From assembly GCF_000003605.2 (NCBI RefSeq), contig NW_003151754.1, positions 11,453 through 24,751 on the forward strand: 13,299 nt of DNA, written 5' to 3'. The position numbers and the translations under genes are program-made. Source of the stretch: Saccoglossus kowalevskii. Taxonomy: Eukaryota; Hemichordata; Enteropneusta; Harrimaniidae. The notes under the pieces were generated by a model. That model did no database searches. It saw only the letters and a program-made list of their open reading frames with translations, and was not told the DNA's origin. The stretch's first letter is position 1, and every line of letters begins with the position of its first letter. Shown here piece after piece: positions 9,137 to 13,299 of the stretch.

Positions 9137-9144
9137 TGACGTCA
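9137..9144. promoter_or_regulatory. Perfect CRE (TGACGTCA) upstream of the GPCR
   Basis: The palindromic CREB/ATF consensus lies 317 bp upstream of the receptor start codon, with an inverted CCAAT (ATTGG) at 9173-9177. This placement is compatible with a cAMP-responsive proximal promoter. No clear TATA box is seen between here and 9461. Binding is inferred from the motif alone. Confidence 0.45.
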
Positions 9145-9460
9145 TTCATAGGTATACTGTGACATACGCTCTATTGGGTTCTAACACTTATCATTATTAT
9201 TATTGTAATAGTTTTAATCCATGCTTTGAAATTACAAAGCGCCACCTAGCGATCGAATAAAGAAAGGGGCAATAACACAATTCTCGTTTCAACTTAAAAT
9301 GTGTGCGACACAGCCGCACTAGCAACAGCAGTTATACACTCTATGTAATTGTAGTTGTACTGCTAACTGCCAATTGTCTTGTATCTCATAAATAACTCGA
9401 CAACTTGAGACAGTGTCAAGGAGGATATACTCTATATTTATTCGGCATTCTGCCATCATC

Positions 9461-10675
9461 ATGAACGAATCGATGTATGCATGGTCTTTTGAGAACACAG
9501 CAGCTGAGATGGAGTTATTCAACAACACTACTATGGCATACCCTGTTATGACGACGATGAGGAGTAACATATCATCTTCGGAATCGCACCAATGTTGGAC
9601 GGACCTTCGTTTTCAGTGGATCGTGGCATTGATGATAACTAGTACAGGCATGTCGGCAAACATTGCGTTCATGTACGTGGTAGCTCGAATACAATCAATG
9701 AAAACAATTACTAATTTATATTTGACCAACCTGGCGGCCGCTGACACTTTCTGTCTCTTTATTAGTTTTTTCAGCGTTGTGTGCTCGCTGTCCGACCCGC
9801 AGAACTGTGTCACCGTGACTCGTGACAGCCTTCAACTGATGTGCATTTTGTCCTTCGCCTCGCATATATCTGTGTTCACGTCCATGTTCACGATCACCGT
9901 CGTCGCCATCGAGCGTTACATCGCTATAGTCCGTCCGCTTTCCGTCACGTCTAGACACCTCCTCGCAGACAAGCGCCGTTCCGTGCAAGTCATAGTCTCC
10001 ATTTGGATTATCGGCTGTATTTGTTCAATTCCAGACGCTTTGAATAATTGCATGAAGCCATCTAATACCAGTAAAACTGCAATGTTCTCCATGTATGTGA
10101 CCGTTTACGCCACAACGATATCCACTGTCGTTGTATTGTACGCAATAATCGCATGGAAAATGAAAATCGCAGCTCGTAATATGGCGGGGGCAAGAGACAC
10201 CCCGACGGACGAGAAACAAGTCATTCGGTTGTGTATCGTTACTGCGGTCGTCTACTTCATGTGTCTTTTACCAAGGGCTGTCTTCATGCTGTTAAATGTC
10301 CTGGATATGCAGCAACAACTAACTTTCAGTTTAAAAAGTGAATTTGGTGATTGTCTTCATAACTATTCAGTTATATTTTTATTGATTAATTCCTCTCTCA
10401 ACCCGTTGATTTACAACGCTACTAGTTCAAGGTACCGTCGAGCTTTCAGGGATGCATTTTGCTACTGGAAATGCGTCCCCGGTAAATTACTGACGAAAAA
10501 TCACGCGCACACCACCAGACTGACCATGGACACGTCAACATTAGTGCCCAATCGACCACGAACGAATTGTCGTACTATATCCAATGCAAGCAGTGCCAAT
10601 CATCGTAAAAGTGAACGCTATGAACTAATCGGCAGAGACTCGTTAATAGTCACTAGTCTAGAAACATCATTATAA
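9461..10675 (+). CDS. Class A (rhodopsin-like) GPCR, orphan peptide-receptor type, single exon
   Basis: This 404-residue seven-helix receptor would act at the plasma membrane through G proteins. Start choice: an in-frame TAA lies at 9389-9391, and 9461 is the first ATG after it, with A at -3. The N-terminus (1-50) has sequons at N2, N21, N22 and N36 and no signal peptide. TM1 is about 52-75 (N67), TM2 85-108 (LAAAD, D95), TM3 123-147 then E-R-Y 151-153, TM4 173-195 (W182), TM5 208-232, TM6 255-279 (CLLP 268-271) and TM7 302-320 (NPLIY 314-318). Helix 8 follows, with C334 and C338 as possible palmitoylation sites. C128 and C197 can form the TM3-ECL2 disulfide. The M-K-T-I-T-N-L-Y-L-x-N-L segment and the short third loop point to peptide receptors (TRH/neuromedin/somatostatin-like). 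I cannot name the ligand. Odd points: L269 replaces the CWxP tryptophan, TM5 lacks its proline, and the tail ends T-S-L. The absence of introns suggests an ancient or retroposed intronless subfamily. Confidence 0.95.
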   Translation: MNESMYAWSFENTAAEMELFNNTTMAYPVMTTMRSNISSSESHQCWTDLRFQWIVALMITSTGMSANIAFMYVVARIQSMKTITNLYLTNLAAADTFCLFISFFSVVCSLSDPQNCVTVTRDSLQLMCILSFASHISVFTSMFTITVVAIERYIAIVRPLSVTSRHLLADKRRSVQVIVSIWIIGCICSIPDALNNCMKPSNTSKTAMFSMYVTVYATTISTVVVLYAIIAWKMKIAARNMAGARDTPTDEKQVIRLCIVTAVVYFMCLLPRAVFMLLNVLDMQQQLTFSLKSEFGDCLHNYSVIFLLINSSLNPLIYNATSSRYRRAFRDAFCYWKCVPGKLLTKNHAHTTRLTMDTSTLVPNRPRTNCRTISNASSANHRKSERYELIGRDSLIVTSLETSL

Positions 10676-11532
10676 GAAATAATAGCCTCTTTTGGAGAAT
10701 TATGCTAAAATCGATACTGATTTTGTAAAACCCACTCACAAGGTAGTAGTGCTGTTTCAAGATAGTTCTTGGAAAACATCGCGTGTATGAGCGAGTTTAA
10801 GAAGGTCGGACGCTATGCCTTACGTAGATCCGGTTTGGAATTCATGATTCTTCTAAATCAATGAAAGGCATAACAATTGACCGGGTCCTACAGGTTATTT
10901 GTAATTGAAGTGCAATATATTGCAGCAATTTGTGTGCAGCTCACGAAGATCGCCAATCTCAAAGAATTAAATTGACCTAGAAACTAAATTCCATCACTTT
11001 TTTCCTTTTCTTACACGATTTAAATAATTCTTTATCAAGATTCGTATTTAAGTCTAATGTAGCAGAACGGGGCATAAACTAAATGACGTGTAAGAACGTG
11101 GTAGCTGTCACACTGATCTCGTCAATGTAAACCACTTCGTGAAAATATATTGCTTATGTTTCACGCAAATGTTGATTCAAAGTAATCCAGTCAGATAGAT
11201 CCCTGAAGCGTACAATGTCCGTAGAGGGATTGCATCCAAGTACCAACCTTTTATTTCACTATACATACCGCAGTATACGTATTAAATGGAAAAAACTTAG
11301 CACACAAACGATTGGATAAGCTTTCAATCAAAGCACGTAGAGGGTAAGAAAGGCTATGCGTTTATGTAACATAGTAAACATTAAATGGAATGTTTTTTTT
11401 ATTTGTTTTTACATTATAGTGCCAAGTGGCACATTGCGGTCGTTTTAAATATGGTATCCAATCATCAGATTTACTAGTAAAATATTATATATTGTATATA
11501 TGTGTAGTTTCGTTAATAAATTGGCAAATAAA
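10676..11532 (+). terminator. Probable GPCR 3' UTR with tandem poly(A) signals
   Basis: No gene is seen in this AT-rich stretch. Two canonical AATAAA signals, at 11515-11520 and 11527-11532, are the best candidates for the receptor mRNA 3' end, giving a 3' UTR of about 0.85 kb. An earlier ATTAAA variant at 10966-10971 would give a shorter form. A 25-codon ATG frame at about 10788 is too short to credit. Confidence 0.4.
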
Positions 11533-11598
11533 ACATATTAGGAATAGACGGTATCAATGTTACCTCTTATGTCATTCTTAACCTCATTCTTAAAACAC

Positions 11599-11599
<1 letters not shown>

Positions 11600-11693
<94 letters not shown>
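11600..11693. repeat. (TAA)n microsatellite, copy B
   Basis: About 31 nearly perfect TAA units, matching copy A at 4487-4580 in unit, orientation and length, and ending at the same 33-bp flank. Left flanks of the two copies differ. Confidence 0.98.
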
Positions 11694-11697
<4 letters not shown>

Positions 11698-11812
11698 GGA
11701 GTACTAGTATAACATAAAACAACATGATAAATTGTCCATCCAATTCCGTTATTACCACAATTCACAGTGTATTACAGACTTGCGGACAGAAAACGTAAAT
11801 TCCGTTAATACC

Positions 11813-11869
<57 letters not shown>

Positions 11870-11911
11870 TAATACACAGTAAACAGGTTCATCATATTTG
11901 AGGACAAATGC
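11694..11911. mobile_element. Dispersed element copy B with solitary satellite monomer
   Basis: In order it contains: the 33-bp flank (11694-11726) identical to 4581-4613; a 15-bp linker; 1.3 satellite monomers (11742-11815), closest to the last units of the 5747-6365 array because it has ACCACAATTCACAG; a second (TAA)n (11813-11870) that starts inside the ACCATAAT word of the next monomer; and a tail with CACAG, GGTTCAT, TTGA and ACAAAT shared with 4617-4640. The (TAA)n followed by ATAATACACAGT looks like a microsatellite that grew inside the ATAATTCACAGT part of a monomer. Satellite plus microsatellite cores are known in Helitron-like non-autonomous elements of molluscs and insects, but no Helitron ends are visible here. 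Confidence 0.7.
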
Positions 11912-13299
11912 TATGAGGGAAAGGTGGCTCACCTACAGCATCTTCCATGCTTGTCGCCATAACGACCATATGATTGATAGAGAAATATGAAAATTGAAAA
12001 GACGACCGTTGAAATGTGTACCACGTCAAGTACACTACAAACCAATAAACTACCGCTGCTGTAGAAAATGTCTGATATTATTTTATGTGTCTCTTATGTA
12101 TTTATTATTTATATCCAAAATACATGTAATCTCTTAGATAATTAGCCACTTAATTCAATAAACGCCATCTTTCTCAAATGTGATATGTTATTACGCGACC
12201 CAGTGTTTAATAGTTCATCTCCCACTCTGCTATACACGTTGTCACAGTGATATATTTATCATGTGATCACGACCACACAGGTGGGAAGCCTTATTATATT
12301 TTGAATATGTTACTATAATTGGTTTGTATATATTAGCAATGACTCAGATTGGCTTGTCTACTAAAATACGTAGTTTAAATTACACTAAATGGGGCCTAAA
12401 ATGTCGAAATTGGAAACACTGATAATCATCACCTCACCGCATATATTGTCACCATGGAAACGTGTTTTTTGTCCGCTGTTCTACAAAAATGTGAGCACTG
12501 CGTTTAATTTGATATTATGTTTTGATTCAACACGGCGTCCTATAAAGAACTGACCTACACTCCACAAGGGATCTAAACATCCATCGTGTAAACTTTGCCG
12601 ACCAACAGCGTGCAGAGTGAGTTGGTTAGGTATTATACAAAGTTAAAATTACAAATATTTATCTCTGTTATATGACACAGTGTTACCATTTGCATGATCA
12701 CCTGAAATAATATATAAGAATTAGGCATTTCTTTTTCGGGATTTAAATAAATTTATATCACCTTCTCCGGTGGACTCAATGCCATTTTTTTCTAGAGGTA
12801 CTTGGATAGTATGCAGTATCAACGTATTTATTTAAATACATTCCTCATTCTACTCTAAGATAGTTCACAAGTTTTACATATAATCTAAAATTATAATTTC
12901 GCGAAGAAGATGTTACTCTTATTTATTGTCGCTGGGATATCTCCATAGTAATTTCACCAAATGTCTAATCTATCCACTGCTATTTGCGGCTGATGGAACC
13001 AAATATGATCGTTATATACATGGCTAGAACATCCTAATTGCTATTCCTCCATTTTATGAACAGTTACTAGGAGGTTGCCACATTGTATATTTAATAAAGC
13101 AAAATTCTCCATTCTTCACATCGGCTGTAAATAGTACATAATGATGCAGAGGACTGCGTTGTCAAGGCAAAGTACCATCTTAACGTATAAACATACACAT
13201 GCAATATTCACACACATAAAACGCCAATTTTAATAACCATGTAGAGAAAAATCAACTCCAGACTCCAGTAAACATGCAAATCAGCAATACACATGAAAA
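11912..13299. other. Intergenic, no gene recognised
   Basis: AT-rich DNA with no long frame, no recognisable exon and no repeat array. An octamer word ATGCAAAT occurs near 13274. I see nothing that supports a gene on either strand. Confidence 0.5.

Noticed and set aside
9613-9988. Minus-strand ORFs inside the GPCR (9613-9813 and 9716-9988)
   Set aside because: Shadows of the receptor coding sequence; also 10025-10219 and 9319-9570.
10788-10863. 25-codon ATG frame after the receptor stop
   Set aside because: Too short and in the presumed 3' UTR, with no evidence for a second coding exon.

Overview
The window looks like AT-rich nuclear DNA of an invertebrate animal. It has spliced exons with GT/AG borders, a metazoan-type rhodopsin-class receptor, long microsatellites, satellite DNA, MITE-like inverted repeats and a LINE relic. 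A spiralian such as a mollusc is my guess from the repeat style and the receptor, not something the sequence proves.

Two genes can be supported. On the minus strand at the left edge are the first two coding exons of IMMP2L, the mitochondrial inner-membrane signal peptidase subunit 2 (2373-2251 and 182-73). They are separated by a 2,068 bp intron, and the rest of the gene, including the catalytic lysine, runs off the left end. The exons are short and easy to miss, but reading frame, splice sites and the family motifs all agree. On the plus strand at 9461-10675 is a complete single-exon class A GPCR of 404 residues, an orphan peptide-receptor type. It has ERY and NPLIY motifs but lacks the usual TM6 tryptophan and TM5 proline, and it ends in a PDZ-ligand-like tail.

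Layout: 1-2373 is IMMP2L, with a 17-bp minisatellite, a promoter-like cluster and a 64-codon ORF of unknown meaning inside the intron. 2374-3406 holds the IMMP2L upstream flank, a 247 bp palindromic MITE and a decayed reverse-transcriptase fragment. 3407-6365 is repeat-rich: a 127 bp TTAA-flanked MITE, a (TAA)n tract with a conserved flank, a (TTTA)n tract and an 11-unit 56/57-bp satellite. 6366-9460 is AT-rich upstream DNA of the GPCR carrying three perfect CRE palindromes (a fourth lies at 4915). 10676-11532 is the probable GPCR 3' UTR. 11600-11911 is a second copy of the (TAA)n-plus-flank element, this time carrying a solitary satellite monomer. The remainder to 13299 shows no gene.

The two genes are divergently oriented and have no obvious functional link. 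The most unusual structure is the repeat family that joins the (TAA)n tract, its conserved 33-bp flank and the 57-bp satellite at two places 7 kb apart.
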